A stretch of 64,000 bases of DNA from contig JABABS010000094.1 in NCBI GenBank assembly GCA_014238125.1, positions 1 through 64,000 of the forward strand, read 5' to 3'. Position numbers and translations under genes: made by a program. Below the pieces are notes generated by a model. The model saw nothing but the letters and a program-made list of their open reading frames with translations. It was not told the DNA's origin and did no database searches. Source of the DNA: Phycisphaerales bacterium. GTDB lineage: Bacteria; Planctomycetota; Phycisphaerae; Phycisphaerales; SM1A02. Within the stretch, counting starts at the first letter, position 1, and each line of letters opens with the position of its first letter. This document shows, one piece after another, positions 26,376 to 35,122 of this stretch.

Positions 26376-26447
26376 AGCCGCCGACGGGAGTTGAACCCGT
26401 GACCTCACCCTTACCAAGGGTGTGCTCTACCACTGAGCTACGGTGGC
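26376..26447 (-). tRNA. tRNA-Thr (anticodon GGT)
   Basis: Read on the minus strand: acceptor GCCACCG with CGGCGGC (one A-C mismatch at the fourth pair), D arm GCTC/GAGC, anticodon stem CACCC/GGGTG with loop TTGGTAA (anticodon GGT), T arm ACGGG-TTCAACT-CCCGT, discriminator T. It precedes tuf, as in many bacterial tRNA-tufB units. Confidence 0.95.
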
Positions 26448-26544
26448 ATTCCTAACTTGGGCATTTTCGCTTGCAGTCATCCTGACAAAACAATTGCCCA
26501 CGCCCTATGAATCGTTCCCATCCTTGGAAAATCCGAGACCCCCT

Positions 26545-26573
26545 ATTATAAAACCGCCCAGCGACGGGCGGAA
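26545..26573 (-). promoter_or_regulatory. GC-rich hairpin next to TATAAT, between prepilin gene and tRNA-Thr/tuf
   Basis: On the minus strand CCGCCC-gtcgct-GGGCGG (26553-26572 region) is followed by TTTTATAATAG. It can be read as the terminator of the upstream prepilin-like gene and also as a promoter: TATAAT (26545-26550) sits 17 bp from a weak TTCCGC and about 98 bp before tRNA-Thr. The two readings are not exclusive. The rest of the 26448-26679 gap shows no gene. Confidence 0.45.
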
Positions 26574-26679
26574 GAGAGAGTGTAGCGAAATCACAAATAA
26601 AGGCAAGGGGTATTGGCTATTTTCTAACCTATGATTTTGTGTTTTTTGGTTACTTTCAAGTATAACGGCCAATAAAGCG

Positions 26680-27696
26680 CTATCTGACCTTCTTGGTCAG
26701 ATTCCCAACTCGAATCCCACGGCCTTGGAGCGTTGATTTGTCGGGTGCGCCGTTGGCTTGCGGATTATCTAAACCAAGACGGACCCAAGGGGTTTCTTGG
26801 CTAACGTGCCCATCGAGGAGCAAAATGAGGCACGAACCATCTTCAGATCCGTACCGGTAATCGATTTGTCCAGTTGGATTGCTGTTCGTTTGCATTGAAT
26901 CATTAAGCGAAATAGAACCCTTACCAAAATCGTGAAGCCAAGCAGATTCATCGTTCATGCCGGTAATTGTCTTGTGTGCAATCGTTTCGCCAGCAATAGA
27001 ATCAACGAGATACAAAGATTTTGAGGGCGCATCAAGCATGCCGTATGAATAGTATCGATCCACCTTCGAGGGTTCTGCACCTTGAGAAGGAGCAGCATCG
27101 GGATGGCCGTCTGCATCACTCCGAGAATCAAAAAAATCATTCGCCGCAAAGTACCCTTGCATTTCAATTTCATTTGCACCATCACCAAAAGGTGTGGGGC
27201 GTGGCGTTTGTCCATTTGTGTTCCGAGAATTGGTCATCGTTGATCGAAACGGATTATTAAAAGATGATCTGACACTGTATATATCTGCGCCGGGCGAATC
27301 TGTTTTCCACCTCAAATGCTCATTATCCTCTAATTCGGTTTCATGCAAACCGTACGTTTTATACATTTCATTATCTGTCCAGAGAATATCAGTCCATGTT
27401 CCTATGTACTGATCATCCCTTAAATGTACATCACTTCGAATGCGGATCGCTGATCCCGCCGCTGCTTCGTCAGTGAAATTAAATTGACTTGGAAGTACGC
27501 GTCCATTGTTGCTTCCGCTCCACCCTTGCATCAATGTATGAATTTCACGCAATCGATTTTGTGCTTCCGCGGTTTTTGCTGCACTGAGCGACCTCGTCAC
27601 AGCGGTAATCAGCAGCGCTGAAAGAATCGCGATAACAGAGATCACAACCATCAATTCAACGATTGTAAAACCTTTTGTTTTTTTGAAATTTTGCAT
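26680..27696 (-). CDS. Prepilin-like protein with type IV cleavage/methylation signal
   Basis: 338 residues from the ATG at 27696, which has GGAG 6 nt upstream. N-terminus KKTKGFTIVELMVVISVIAILSALLITAV is a type III (prepilin) signal: cleavage between Gly and Phe, Glu5, then the hydrophobic spine. A globular domain of about 300 residues follows, with a late ILLLDGHVSQETPWVRLG segment resembling the DGHV motif of planctomycete DUF1559-type pseudopilins. It may be a substrate or minor subunit of the PilM/N/O/ATPase machine at 10-14.6 kb. A single gene, upstream of the tRNA-Thr/tuf unit. Confidence 0.82.
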   Translation of the reverse strand: MQNFKKTKGFTIVELMVVISVIAILSALLITAVTRSLSAAKTAEAQNRLREIHTLMQGWSGSNNGRVLPSQFNFTDEAAAGSAIRIRSDVHLRDDQYIGTWTDILWTDNEMYKTYGLHETELEDNEHLRWKTDSPGADIYSVRSSFNNPFRSTMTNSRNTNGQTPRPTPFGDGANEIEMQGYFAANDFFDSRSDADGHPDAAPSQGAEPSKVDRYYSYGMLDAPSKSLYLVDSIAGETIAHKTITGMNDESAWLHDFGKGSISLNDSMQTNSNPTGQIDYRYGSEDGSCLILLLDGHVSQETPWVRLGLDNPQANGAPDKSTLQGRGIRVGNLTKKVR

Positions 27697-27742
27697 GTGT
27701 TCTCCAAGAACTCTACGCACTAAGAGGGCTCGTGTCTATGTT

Positions 27743-29179
27743 TTATCCCAAGTTCATTGTCATCAGGAATTCGGCGTTTGATTTAGTCTTTACCATTCTC
27801 GTTCGCAACATCTCCATTGCCTCTACAGGACTCATATCGCTAACAACTTTGCGTAATCGACCAACAAGTTCATGTTCCTTGGGGTCAAGCAACAACTCTT
27901 CACGGCGAGTGCCAGACGCTGCAATATCAATTGCAGGCCAAATTCGCTTTTCAACCAACTTGCGGGTTAGGTGCAATTCAGAATTGCCTGTTCCCTTAAA
28001 CTCTTCGAAAATAACTTCGTCTGCCTTAGACCCAGTGTCAACAAGTGCAGTGCCAATGATCGTGAGAGATCCACCATCTTCGATGTTACGAGCTGAACCA
28101 AAAAACTTCTTTGGACGAATCAGTGCTTTTGAATCAACACCACCTGTACCAATTTTGCCAGAAGATGGCATGCCGTTGTTATATCCACGAGCAAGTCTTG
28201 TAATCGAGTCCATAAGAATGACAACATTCTCGCCAAACTCAACCATGCGGCGAGCCTTTTCCATCACCATTTCTGCAACTTGAATATGCCGTGTTGCTTC
28301 TTCGTCGAACGTACTTGCGACAACTTCAACCGAATCTGGAGTAGAGCGTTTAAAATCCGTTACTTCTTCAGGTCGTTCATCAACAAGCAAAACAATTACG
28401 TGTACGTCGGGGTGGTTTGTTGCAATTGCTGATGTCAATTTTTGTAGCAACACTGTTTTACCCGTTCGCGGCGGTGCCACAATTAATGCTCGCTGGCCAA
28501 ATCCCATTGGTGCAACCAAGTCGATTACACGCGTTTCAATAACTTCGCTTTCAGTTTCAAGATGAATTCGTTCGTCAGGATGAAGCGGTGTTAGATTTTC
28601 AAACGTAGAAAGATCGTGCACATCTTTTGGATCACGACCGTTAATTGCTTCAACTCGCAAGAGTGCAAAATATGTTTCAGTTTCTTTTGGAGGACGAATG
28701 AGCCCACGAATAACTTGTCCTTTTCGTAAACCAAAACGACGGATCTGTGACGGACTGACATAGACATCGTCTGCTGAGGCGACGTAGGAATACTCTGGAC
28801 TTCTTAAAAATCCATAGCCGTCATTCATTACTTCTAGTGTGCCTTCACCTATCATCAAGCCTTGGCGATTAGCTTGCGCCTTTAGAATTTCAAAAACTAG
28901 TTTTTGACGAGGCATTTCCGCCCAATGTTCAACTTTTTCTTTCTTCGCAACAACACCGAGTTCTTTACTTTTCATGTGTTGCAAAGCGCGAAGGTCAAAC
29001 CCTTCTTTTTTTGCTTCGTCGTATTTTTTCTGAGCAGCCTTGGTAAGTTTTTCATCAAGCGCCGCTACTTCGGCCTCGAGCTCTTCATCTGTTGGAACTT
29101 CACCTGGATTCAATGTAATTGAACTGGTGCCACCGTTTCCGCCACCTGGTTTTTTTCGTCGTCTTCGTTTCTTAGCCAT
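27743..29179 (-). CDS. rho: Transcription termination factor Rho
   Basis: 478 residues. Begins with a Lys/Arg stretch (AKKRRRRKKPGGG) and a helical acidic region; the Rho N-domain and cold-shock RNA-binding fold follow (GTLEVMNDGYGFLRSPEYSYVASADDVYVSPSQIRRFGLRKGQ). ATPase motifs: Walker A APPRTGKTVLL, Walker B VVILMDSITRLARGYN, Q-loop/R-loop region GGVDSKALIRPKKFFGSARNIEDGGSLTIIGTALVDTGSKADEVIFEEFKGTGNSEL. A hexameric RNA helicase that ends transcription. The gap to coaE (110 bp) holds an AT-rich hairpin TGTGTTTT/AAAACACA near 29228-29247. Confidence 0.97.
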   Translation of the reverse strand: MAKKRRRRKKPGGGNGGTSSITLNPGEVPTDEELEAEVAALDEKLTKAAQKKYDEAKKEGFDLRALQHMKSKELGVVAKKEKVEHWAEMPRQKLVFEILKAQANRQGLMIGEGTLEVMNDGYGFLRSPEYSYVASADDVYVSPSQIRRFGLRKGQVIRGLIRPPKETETYFALLRVEAINGRDPKDVHDLSTFENLTPLHPDERIHLETESEVIETRVIDLVAPMGFGQRALIVAPPRTGKTVLLQKLTSAIATNHPDVHVIVLLVDERPEEVTDFKRSTPDSVEVVASTFDEEATRHIQVAEMVMEKARRMVEFGENVVILMDSITRLARGYNNGMPSSGKIGTGGVDSKALIRPKKFFGSARNIEDGGSLTIIGTALVDTGSKADEVIFEEFKGTGNSELHLTRKLVEKRIWPAIDIAASGTRREELLLDPKEHELVGRLRKVVSDMSPVEAMEMLRTRMVKTKSNAEFLMTMNLG

Positions 29180-29289
29180 ATAATTCTAACTCGCTTTTAA
29201 TGATTCAATATCTACTCAATGTGTACTGTGTTTTAAGAAAAACACATATTCAAAGTAAGAGGGGTTTAGTTTGTCTTAACGAATACCGT

Positions 29290-29910
29290 TTATTCGTCAC
29301 TACTTCCGATTGAGTTTCGGATCAATGCAAGGACCAATCTCATTTGCTGTTCTAAATAAGCAATGTCCCCGTCATTGATGATGATATGGTCTGCGGAAGA
29401 GCGCTTCGTGTCAAGTCCTATTTGCACTACTTCTCTGTTTCTAAGTTGTTCTTCATTCCAACCACGACTATCAATCACCCGTTTTAGGCGTGTTTCAAAA
29501 GGGCAAGCTACGAAAATAATTACATCACACTGCTGATCTAAGCCTGATTCCATTAAAAGTGGTGCATCAATAACAAGTGCAATTGCATTATTTGGTACAG
29601 AATTAAATGCTTTTTCCTGTAATTCCTGCACAAGTGGGTGAATGAGGGATTCAAGTCGTTCACGAGCTTTTGCATCAGAAAACACAATCGAAGCAACAAA
29701 CGATCGATTAATATCACCGCTGCTGTCAATTACCTTGTCGCCCCACCAATCAATCAAAAGTTGTTGTACTTCACCGCGTGCTAAAACTATTTTTGTATTG
29801 GCATCTGCATCTGCAACAACGCATCCGTTGTCTTGTAAGAAATTTGCAACGAGGCTTTTACCAGAACCGATGCCACCTGTGATACCAATAATTGGAAGAT
29901 TGTTTCTCAT
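29290..29910 (-). CDS. coaE: Dephospho-CoA kinase
   Basis: 206 residues. CoaE adds the 3'-phosphate in the last step of coenzyme A synthesis. P-loop GITGGIGSGKSLVA at residues 8-21, DADA metal-binding motif near 35, LIHPLVQ, VIDAPLLMESGLDQQCDVIIFVACPFETRLKRVIDSRGW and the lid region. The ATG overlaps the stop of cysS by 4 bp, so the two are coupled. Confidence 0.94.
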   Translation of the reverse strand: MRNNLPIIGITGGIGSGKSLVANFLQDNGCVVADADANTKIVLARGEVQQLLIDWWGDKVIDSSGDINRSFVASIVFSDAKARERLESLIHPLVQELQEKAFNSVPNNAIALVIDAPLLMESGLDQQCDVIIFVACPFETRLKRVIDSRGWNEEQLRNREVVQIGLDTKRSSADHIIINDGDIAYLEQQMRLVLALIRNSIGSSDE

Positions 29911-31439
29911 TGCACAATTTTAGACCACGTTGTACCTTCAGAGTCATCTTTAATTGCAACGCCCATTCCAAGTAACTCATCTCTAATTTCATCTGCCAGA
30001 CCCCACTTTTTTTCGTCGCGAGCTATCAATCTTGCCTCGATTAGCGAATCAATTTTTGGCACATCGAGATCACCCAAACTAGCCTTTGTTTCCAGATCAA
30101 ACACACCAAGTAATTGATCCATTTCAAGCAGTGCTGAAAGTTCCTCCTGCAACGTGGAACTTCCATTTGCCTCGGGATCTGTATCAATTGTGTAATCATT
30201 CACCGCTTCGTTCAATACGCCAATTGCACCAGCAACATTAAGGTCGTCGCACAGAGCCGCCAAAAACTGTTCTTTTGCAATTACGAGGGGACCGTCTGGA
30301 TTTGCAGCGACATCTTTGTGTTCTGTAAGCCAATCCTTTAATCGTCGCCACCTGTCTATTTGTCGTTGAGAATCTTTCAAACCCTGCATCGTGAAGTTTG
30401 CATTTGATCTGTAGTGTGTTTTGATTAATTCGAGGCGAACAGCCCCAGCAGTAGCACCCTTGTCAAGCAAGTCCCGAAGCGTATAAAAGTTGCCCTTGCT
30501 TTTACTCATCTTTGTGCCATCAACAAGCAAAAAACGTGTGTGAAACCAATACCGAGAAAACGCGCTACAACCAGTTGCACAACGCGACTGTGCTATTTCA
30601 CATTCATGGTGTGGAAAAATATTATCTTCGCCACCACTATGTAGATCAATTACATTTCCCAAAAGTGTGTTTGCCATCACCGAACATTCGATGTGCCAGC
30701 CGGGATATCCCTCACCCCACGGACTTGGCCAACGCATTAAATGCGATGCGTCTGGTTTCCATAACATAAAGTCTGCGGGGTTTCGCTTCACCGCTTGGGT
30801 ATCCATATCTACTCTACCACCCTCGCCACTTCGAAGTGTTTCAATAGTATTACCAGAAAGTTCACCATAATCATCAAACGATTGCACGGAAAAATACACA
30901 ACACCATCGGATGCAACGTATGCGTGATCTTTTTCGATCAATGTTTCAATCATCGAAATCATTTCTTTGATGTACTGTGACGGACGTGGCATCAAAGAAG
31001 GATTTGCTTTTGCATCATCGACAATGCGCATGCCAAGTGCAGCGCTGTCTTCCATAAATGCTTTTGCATAAAATTCAGCAACAGCCATGGGATCACTTGG
31101 ATCAACCGTTGAGCCTTCAGGCAACTTTCCAGATTTCTTTGCCTCCGCTAATCGGGTCGCGGCAACGCACATCTTGTCTTCGCCTCCGCCATCTGCGACT
31201 GCATCATCGGTCATGTGACCAACGTCGGTTATGTTCATCACTTGGTTAACTTTGTAGCCGAGTAACTCAAGGGTTCGACGCAAAACATCTGCATTGAGAA
31301 AAGCACGAAAATTTCCAATGTGTGCAAAATCATACACGGTTGGACCACACGAATAAAATGTAACGATCTTTTCGTTAGGATCTAGCGGGGTAAATCCTTC
31401 GGTTTGCTTTGTCAACGTATTATGAAGTTTTAGTTGCAT
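29907..31439 (-). CDS. cysS: Cysteinyl-tRNA synthetase
   Basis: 510 residues from the ATG at 31439; a longer in-frame reading would run antisense into the epimerase gene. Class I synthetase: FYSCGPTVYDFAHIGNFRAF (HIGH variant plus first zinc Cys), PGWHIECSVM and HHECEIAQSR (remaining zinc ligands), and KMSKSKGNFYTLRDLL (KMSKS loop). The C-terminal helical domain is complete. It charges tRNA-Cys. A TATACT box lies 9 nt before the ATG; the divergent epimerase starts only 37 bp away. Confidence 0.96.
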   Translation of the reverse strand: MQLKLHNTLTKQTEGFTPLDPNEKIVTFYSCGPTVYDFAHIGNFRAFLNADVLRRTLELLGYKVNQVMNITDVGHMTDDAVADGGGEDKMCVAATRLAEAKKSGKLPEGSTVDPSDPMAVAEFYAKAFMEDSAALGMRIVDDAKANPSLMPRPSQYIKEMISMIETLIEKDHAYVASDGVVYFSVQSFDDYGELSGNTIETLRSGEGGRVDMDTQAVKRNPADFMLWKPDASHLMRWPSPWGEGYPGWHIECSVMANTLLGNVIDLHSGGEDNIFPHHECEIAQSRCATGCSAFSRYWFHTRFLLVDGTKMSKSKGNFYTLRDLLDKGATAGAVRLELIKTHYRSNANFTMQGLKDSQRQIDRWRRLKDWLTEHKDVAANPDGPLVIAKEQFLAALCDDLNVAGAIGVLNEAVNDYTIDTDPEANGSSTLQEELSALLEMDQLLGVFDLETKASLGDLDVPKIDSLIEARLIARDEKKWGLADEIRDELLGMGVAIKDDSEGTTWSKIVQ

Positions 31440-31448
31440 AGTTTGAGC

Positions 31449-31454
31449 AGTATA
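31449..31454 (-). promoter_or_regulatory. -10-like box (TATACT) of cysS
   Basis: Minus-strand TATACT, 9 nt before the cysS ATG, in the 37-bp divergent gap shared with the epimerase gene, which leaves room for at most a very short leader on either side. Confidence 0.4.
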
Positions 31455-31476
31455 GGATGGTAGAATAGTGGATTGT

Positions 31477-32445
31477 ATGGAAACCCAAACGTACAACAAC
31501 TTTTTTCGAGATTGCACAGTGCTCATCACAGGTGGTGCTGGGTTTATTGGTTCAACACTTGCAAGTAGGCTTGTTTCTCTAGGGGCCAACGTGCGAATTC
31601 TTGATGATTTCAGTACTGGGCATATATCCAATGTGGAAAAACTCGAAGTCGAGGTGTTTGAAGGGACTATCCTTGATGAAGAAATTCTACGTACATCGAT
31701 TAGGGGTTGCGATTGTGTTTTTCATCATGCTGCTATGGTTTCCGTCCCGGCGAGTGTTGAAAATCCAGAGAGGTGTTTTGAAATCAATGCATACGGCACA
31801 AAATTAGTCCTGCAACTTGCAGCAGAAGTTGGTGTTCGTCGGGTAATGTTCGCCGCATCCTCTTCCGTGTATGGCCCCCATGCAGCGCTACCAAGTAATG
31901 AAGATATAACACCTGACCCCGCATCCCCCTACGCTGTAAGTAAACTTGAGGGCGAAAAAGCAATCCACACCTGCGCAACGAAAACCAACACCGATGCGGT
32001 TTCTTTGCGGTATTTCAATATCTTTGGACCCAACCAAGACCCAAGCTCACCGTACGCTGCTGTAGTTGCAGCTTTTATGCAAGCCCTGCTCAATAATCGG
32101 AATCCGCAAATCTACGGCGATGGTTCACAAACGCGTGACTTTACATTTATTGATAACGTTGTCCATGCAAATTTGTTAGCTGCGTCAAATAAGAAACCAC
32201 TTGGTGGTGAAGTATTTAATATTGGCACTGGCAGTTCATTTAGTTTGTTGGAAATGCTTGAGTCCATGTCCATAATTTTGGGAGTACAACCAACGATCGA
32301 TTTCCACGAATTACGTGTTGGTGATGTCCCCCACTCAAGAGCTGATATTTCTAAAGCGAGCGATGCTTTTGGTTACGAACCAGTTGTTTCGTTTGACGAG
32401 GGCATCTCTCGGCTCTTTACTGGTTTAGCAGGATTGCCCGCGTAA
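31477..32445 (+). CDS. NAD-dependent sugar epimerase/dehydratase (UDP-hexose 4-epimerase type)
   Basis: 322 residues from the ATG at 31477; a GTG at 31468 with AGGA upstream is an alternative start. Extended short-chain dehydrogenase: TGGAGFIGS dinucleotide motif, DDFSTGHISN, HHAAMVSVPASVENP, catalytic SSSVYG and YAVSK (Tyr and Lys), LRYFNIFGP, and QTRDFTFIDNVVHANLLA. These match the WbpP/Gne/GalE-like group that makes nucleotide sugars for surface glycans. The exact substrate is undetermined. Its 3' end overlaps the convergent acyltransferase by 73 bp, and it borders the polysaccharide islet. Confidence 0.9.
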   Translation: METQTYNNFFRDCTVLITGGAGFIGSTLASRLVSLGANVRILDDFSTGHISNVEKLEVEVFEGTILDEEILRTSIRGCDCVFHHAAMVSVPASVENPERCFEINAYGTKLVLQLAAEVGVRRVMFAASSSVYGPHAALPSNEDITPDPASPYAVSKLEGEKAIHTCATKTNTDAVSLRYFNIFGPNQDPSSPYAAVVAAFMQALLNNRNPQIYGDGSQTRDFTFIDNVVHANLLAASNKKPLGGEVFNIGTGSSFSLLEMLESMSIILGVQPTIDFHELRVGDVPHSRADISKASDAFGYEPVVSFDEGISRLFTGLAGLPA

Positions 32446-32936
32446 ATTGTCCAAGCATCAAGCTGTTTCATTGCAACACCGCGAGCACCCAAAATAGCAC
32501 CTTCGCCAACAACAACATTTGGACCCACAAATGCATCTGCAGCGATCCACACATCATCGTGAATTAAAATTGGTGGTCGAAGTAACGGTAAATCTGGTTT
32601 TGTGTAATTGTGTGAACCTGCACAAAGATGTGCGTGTTGTGAAATCGAAACACGTTTGCCAATAGTAATTGTTCCTAAACAGTACGCAAGCACGCTGTCA
32701 CCTAAACAACTGTTGCTGCCCATAGAAAGATTCCATGGACACTCGACTCGAACTGTTCTTCGAATAATGCACGAATTGTCTATATTTGCACCAAACATGT
32801 TCAGTAAAAATATCCGCCATTTATTACACGTATGAAATGAATATCGAAAAACAGTTGCTTGTGTAATTGACCACAAAATACGGATAAATTTTTCCTTTGT
32901 GGAATAGGGGCTGAGATGTCTATCTTCAGGCTGCAT
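32373..32936 (-). CDS. LbetaH (hexapeptide) acyltransferase, WcaF-like
   Basis: 187 residues. The left-handed beta-helix is visible as hexapeptide turns (LSMGSNSCLGDSVLAYCLGTITIGKRVSISQHAHLCAGSHN), with the conserved His109 in CAGSH, followed by LLRPPILIHDDVWIAADAFVGPNVVVGEGAILGARGV and the closing YAGNPAKPVKSR. The N-terminal RWRIFLLNMFGANI-like entry is typical of colanic-acid WcaF relatives, which O-acetylate sugars of exported polysaccharides. It is the last of three overlapping genes (11-bp overlap with the fusion gene). Confidence 0.88.
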   Translation of the reverse strand: MQPEDRHLSPYSTKEKFIRILWSITQATVFRYSFHTCNKWRIFLLNMFGANIDNSCIIRRTVRVECPWNLSMGSNSCLGDSVLAYCLGTITIGKRVSISQHAHLCAGSHNYTKPDLPLLRPPILIHDDVWIAADAFVGPNVVVGEGAILGARGVAMKQLDAWTIYAGNPAKPVKSREMPSSNETTGS

Positions 32937-34293
32937 CTTGTTTTGCTTCCTGCTCTTCTTGTAATAATTCTGTGGTTTTAAGTGAAATCAGTAATTCACG
33001 TGATGAGATAAACATGCAGAATCTAAAACCATTTCGGCCGTCAAGGAATCCAAATTGAAGTATATACATCCATAAAAATCTAAATAACCAACGGGCTGGA
33101 AGTTTCGGATAAATATGTCGCTTAATCCAACGTCGACGCTGAATTGTTGAACCAAAAAGAGTCATGCCAACAGGGTCATCGTTGGATCTACTTTCACGCA
33201 AAATTTCTTTGGCTTCAAGCATGCAATAGTTGTTGTGTTTTTCAATATAAATATCCAAACCGCGGCGATCAAAGTGCTCCATATTTCCAGTGAGATACCC
33301 CTGCTGACCATCGACGATCATGTGCTCGTGTACTTCTCGTTCTTCGTATTTCGCAACACCGCGTTTAAAGAACCGAACATTCCAACTCGGATAATAACCA
33401 CAGTGCCGAATACGCTTGCCGAGGAATATAAAGTAACGATTGATGTTATAAGCAGAGATTGGGTTTTGATCTTGCGGTTCTGAAGCGATTTTCAGCATCT
33501 CATCTCGTAGATCGGGAAGGATTACTTCATCTGCGTCTAGAATAAAAACCCAATCAGATTCAATTGGCAAATTTTCGAGCGCCCAGTTTTTCTGCTTGGC
33601 ATACCCAAGCCAAGGTTGCACGATCACTTCTGCGCCATATTTTTTTGCAATTTCTCGCGTCTTATCTGTTGATTCTGAATCTACTACCCAAATTTTATCT
33701 GCCCACTTGTAAATACTTTCCAGTGTATATGGCAAATTGATTTCTTCGTTTTTAACAGGAATAATTACTTCAATGTTTGATCCTTTTGCTTCTCCCCAAA
33801 GTATTCTCTCACCGCGAGAAACTGCTGGTTCACCAGTACAAATTGACCATTTGGGAAGATGCCCATCAACCATTCCCCTTGCACCAATAACAACGCCTTG
33901 TTCAATATGTGAATCCGGCATCACTAAAATATCCGTTGCAATCCAACAATCATCTTCGATTATAATTCCGCCAGTTCTATCAGTTTTTCCTCTTGTTTTT
34001 GGATCGCCCCCTTTTGTAATCAACATTGCATGCTGACTCACAACGCACCGTTTACCAACACTAATTAGTTGATCTGCATTGATGAATACATGATCTCCGA
34101 ATAAACTTAAATCGTCTGCAGTCATATTCCATGGTTGGTCTATACGAACCGAACGTCGTACACGCACTGCTCGTCCACAACGCATTCCGAAACATCGGAG
34201 CAAAAAAATACGATAACGATAAGAATTATGGAAAGAGCATCGAATTAAATTTTGTCCAATGGTTTTCCACAAAACCCGGCGAAGTCCATTCAT
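32926..34293 (-). CDS. Fusion: degenerate LbetaH acyltransferase domain plus family 2 glycosyltransferase
   Basis: 455 residues. Residues 1-165 resemble WcaF (RYRIFLLRCFGMRCG, GKRCVVSQHAML, IIIEDDCWIATDILVMPDSHIEQGVVIGARGM, CTGEPAV), but where both neighbouring acyltransferases have CAGSH/CAGTH this one reads ITKGGD, so the conserved active His is missing (Gly96). From about 174 to the end is a WaaE/KdtX-like glycosyltransferase 2: VIIPVKNEEINLPYTLESI, VDSESTDKT, AEVIVQPWLGYAKQKNWALE and the metal-binding DAD (253-255). A sugar transferase role in surface glycan or LPS-core synthesis is likely. It overlaps its neighbours by 4 and 11 bp. Confidence 0.87.
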   Translation of the reverse strand: MNGLRRVLWKTIGQNLIRCSFHNSYRYRIFLLRCFGMRCGRAVRVRRSVRIDQPWNMTADDLSLFGDHVFINADQLISVGKRCVVSQHAMLITKGGDPKTRGKTDRTGGIIIEDDCWIATDILVMPDSHIEQGVVIGARGMVDGHLPKWSICTGEPAVSRGERILWGEAKGSNIEVIIPVKNEEINLPYTLESIYKWADKIWVVDSESTDKTREIAKKYGAEVIVQPWLGYAKQKNWALENLPIESDWVFILDADEVILPDLRDEMLKIASEPQDQNPISAYNINRYFIFLGKRIRHCGYYPSWNVRFFKRGVAKYEEREVHEHMIVDGQQGYLTGNMEHFDRRGLDIYIEKHNNYCMLEAKEILRESRSNDDPVGMTLFGSTIQRRRWIKRHIYPKLPARWLFRFLWMYILQFGFLDGRNGFRFCMFISSRELLISLKTTELLQEEQEAKQDAA

Positions 34294-34871
34294 GCGACAA
34301 CTCTCGCTGGGTTGCCTGATAACTCTAAATTATCGTCAACGTTTTTAAACACGCTTGTTCGCGGCCATATTGTGCAATTTGAACCAACTCGTACGTTCGG
34401 CGCGATGTACGAATCAATACCTATGAAAGTACCACTTCCTACAATAATGGGTGGTCGTAATAGTGGGAACGTTGTGTCTTTCATATCGTGTGTCCCAGCA
34501 CAAAGATGCGCTCGCGTATCAATTCGAACATCATTACCAATTGTGATTCGTCCAAGTGAATAAAGAATGACATCCTCAGCGAAATGGCAGTTATTGCCTA
34601 TATTCAGGTTCCAAGGGATGATGATGTCCACGGTTCGAGCAAACTTGCATTTTGCACCAATTCTGGCACCAAATAATCTAAGGAGCGAAGATCGAAGGGG
34701 TGGGAAGATTATCCAAATAATTCGGGCAAACGTGGACCAAATTATTCGAACCAAAAGCTCGAGCGGTGACCACACTGTTCGACGAGTTGGCGGTGCTGCT
34801 TCCATCGCCTTTGATTGAGCCGCACCACGGGATGCAGATCCACTCACTTGTTGTTCTGTATTTTTACTCAT
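34290..34871 (-). CDS. LbetaH (hexapeptide) acyltransferase, WcaF-like
   Basis: 193 residues. A polar 30-residue start and a hydrophobic helix (LLVRIIWSTFARIIWIIFPPL) come before the beta-helix: NLNIGNNCHFAEDVILYSLGRITIGNDVRIDTRAHLCAGTHD with the conserved His128, then LLRPPIIVGSGTFIGIDSYIAPNVRVGSNCTIWPRTSVF and SGNPARVV. The helix suggests membrane association. First gene of the three-gene islet; the fusion gene starts at its stop codon (ATGA). Confidence 0.86.
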   Translation of the reverse strand: MSKNTEQQVSGSASRGAAQSKAMEAAPPTRRTVWSPLELLVRIIWSTFARIIWIIFPPLRSSLLRLFGARIGAKCKFARTVDIIIPWNLNIGNNCHFAEDVILYSLGRITIGNDVRIDTRAHLCAGTHDMKDTTFPLLRPPIIVGSGTFIGIDSYIAPNVRVGSNCTIWPRTSVFKNVDDNLELSGNPARVVA

Positions 34872-35047
34872 AGATGTTGCTAAGTATCGGACACCATGCC
34901 GTTGAAACTGAGCAGAATCAATGAACGAGTGTCAATAACGCACTTTTCTGTGTTATAGGGCTTCTCTCTTCCCTCAATACGCCTAACCAATCAAATTGTT
35001 CGCGGTACTTCCAATTCTGTTCAAAGCACGCTTTATAACAACGCAAA

Positions 35048-35099
35048 GCGTACCAGGTACGCTTTTTGACCACGTAAGGCGTACCAGATACGCTTTTTG
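35048..35099. repeat. Tandem pair of palindromic hairpins with T-tracts
   Basis: Two near-identical 21-nt units, 31 nt apart (35048-35068 and 35079-35099): GCGTACC-A-GGTACGC or GCGTACC-A-GATACGC, each followed on the plus strand by TTTTTG and preceded by A-rich sequence. They lie between the prepilin-like gene stop (35123) and the acyltransferase start (34871). They can act as bidirectional intrinsic terminators. The rest of this 251-bp gap has one more imperfect hairpin near 34935-34957 and no convincing gene. Confidence 0.6.
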
Positions 35100-35122
35100 G
35101 TGTGATTTTCGTTCTGTTTTGG

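Noticed and set aside
26448..26679. A possible gene or riboswitch upstream of tRNA-Thr/tuf
   Set aside because: Only one GC-rich hairpin and a TATAAT box can be seen; no conserved aptamer elements or supported frame.
31440..31631. Longer start for cysS
   Set aside because: The extra 64 residues are antisense to the epimerase gene and precede the universal CysS start region.
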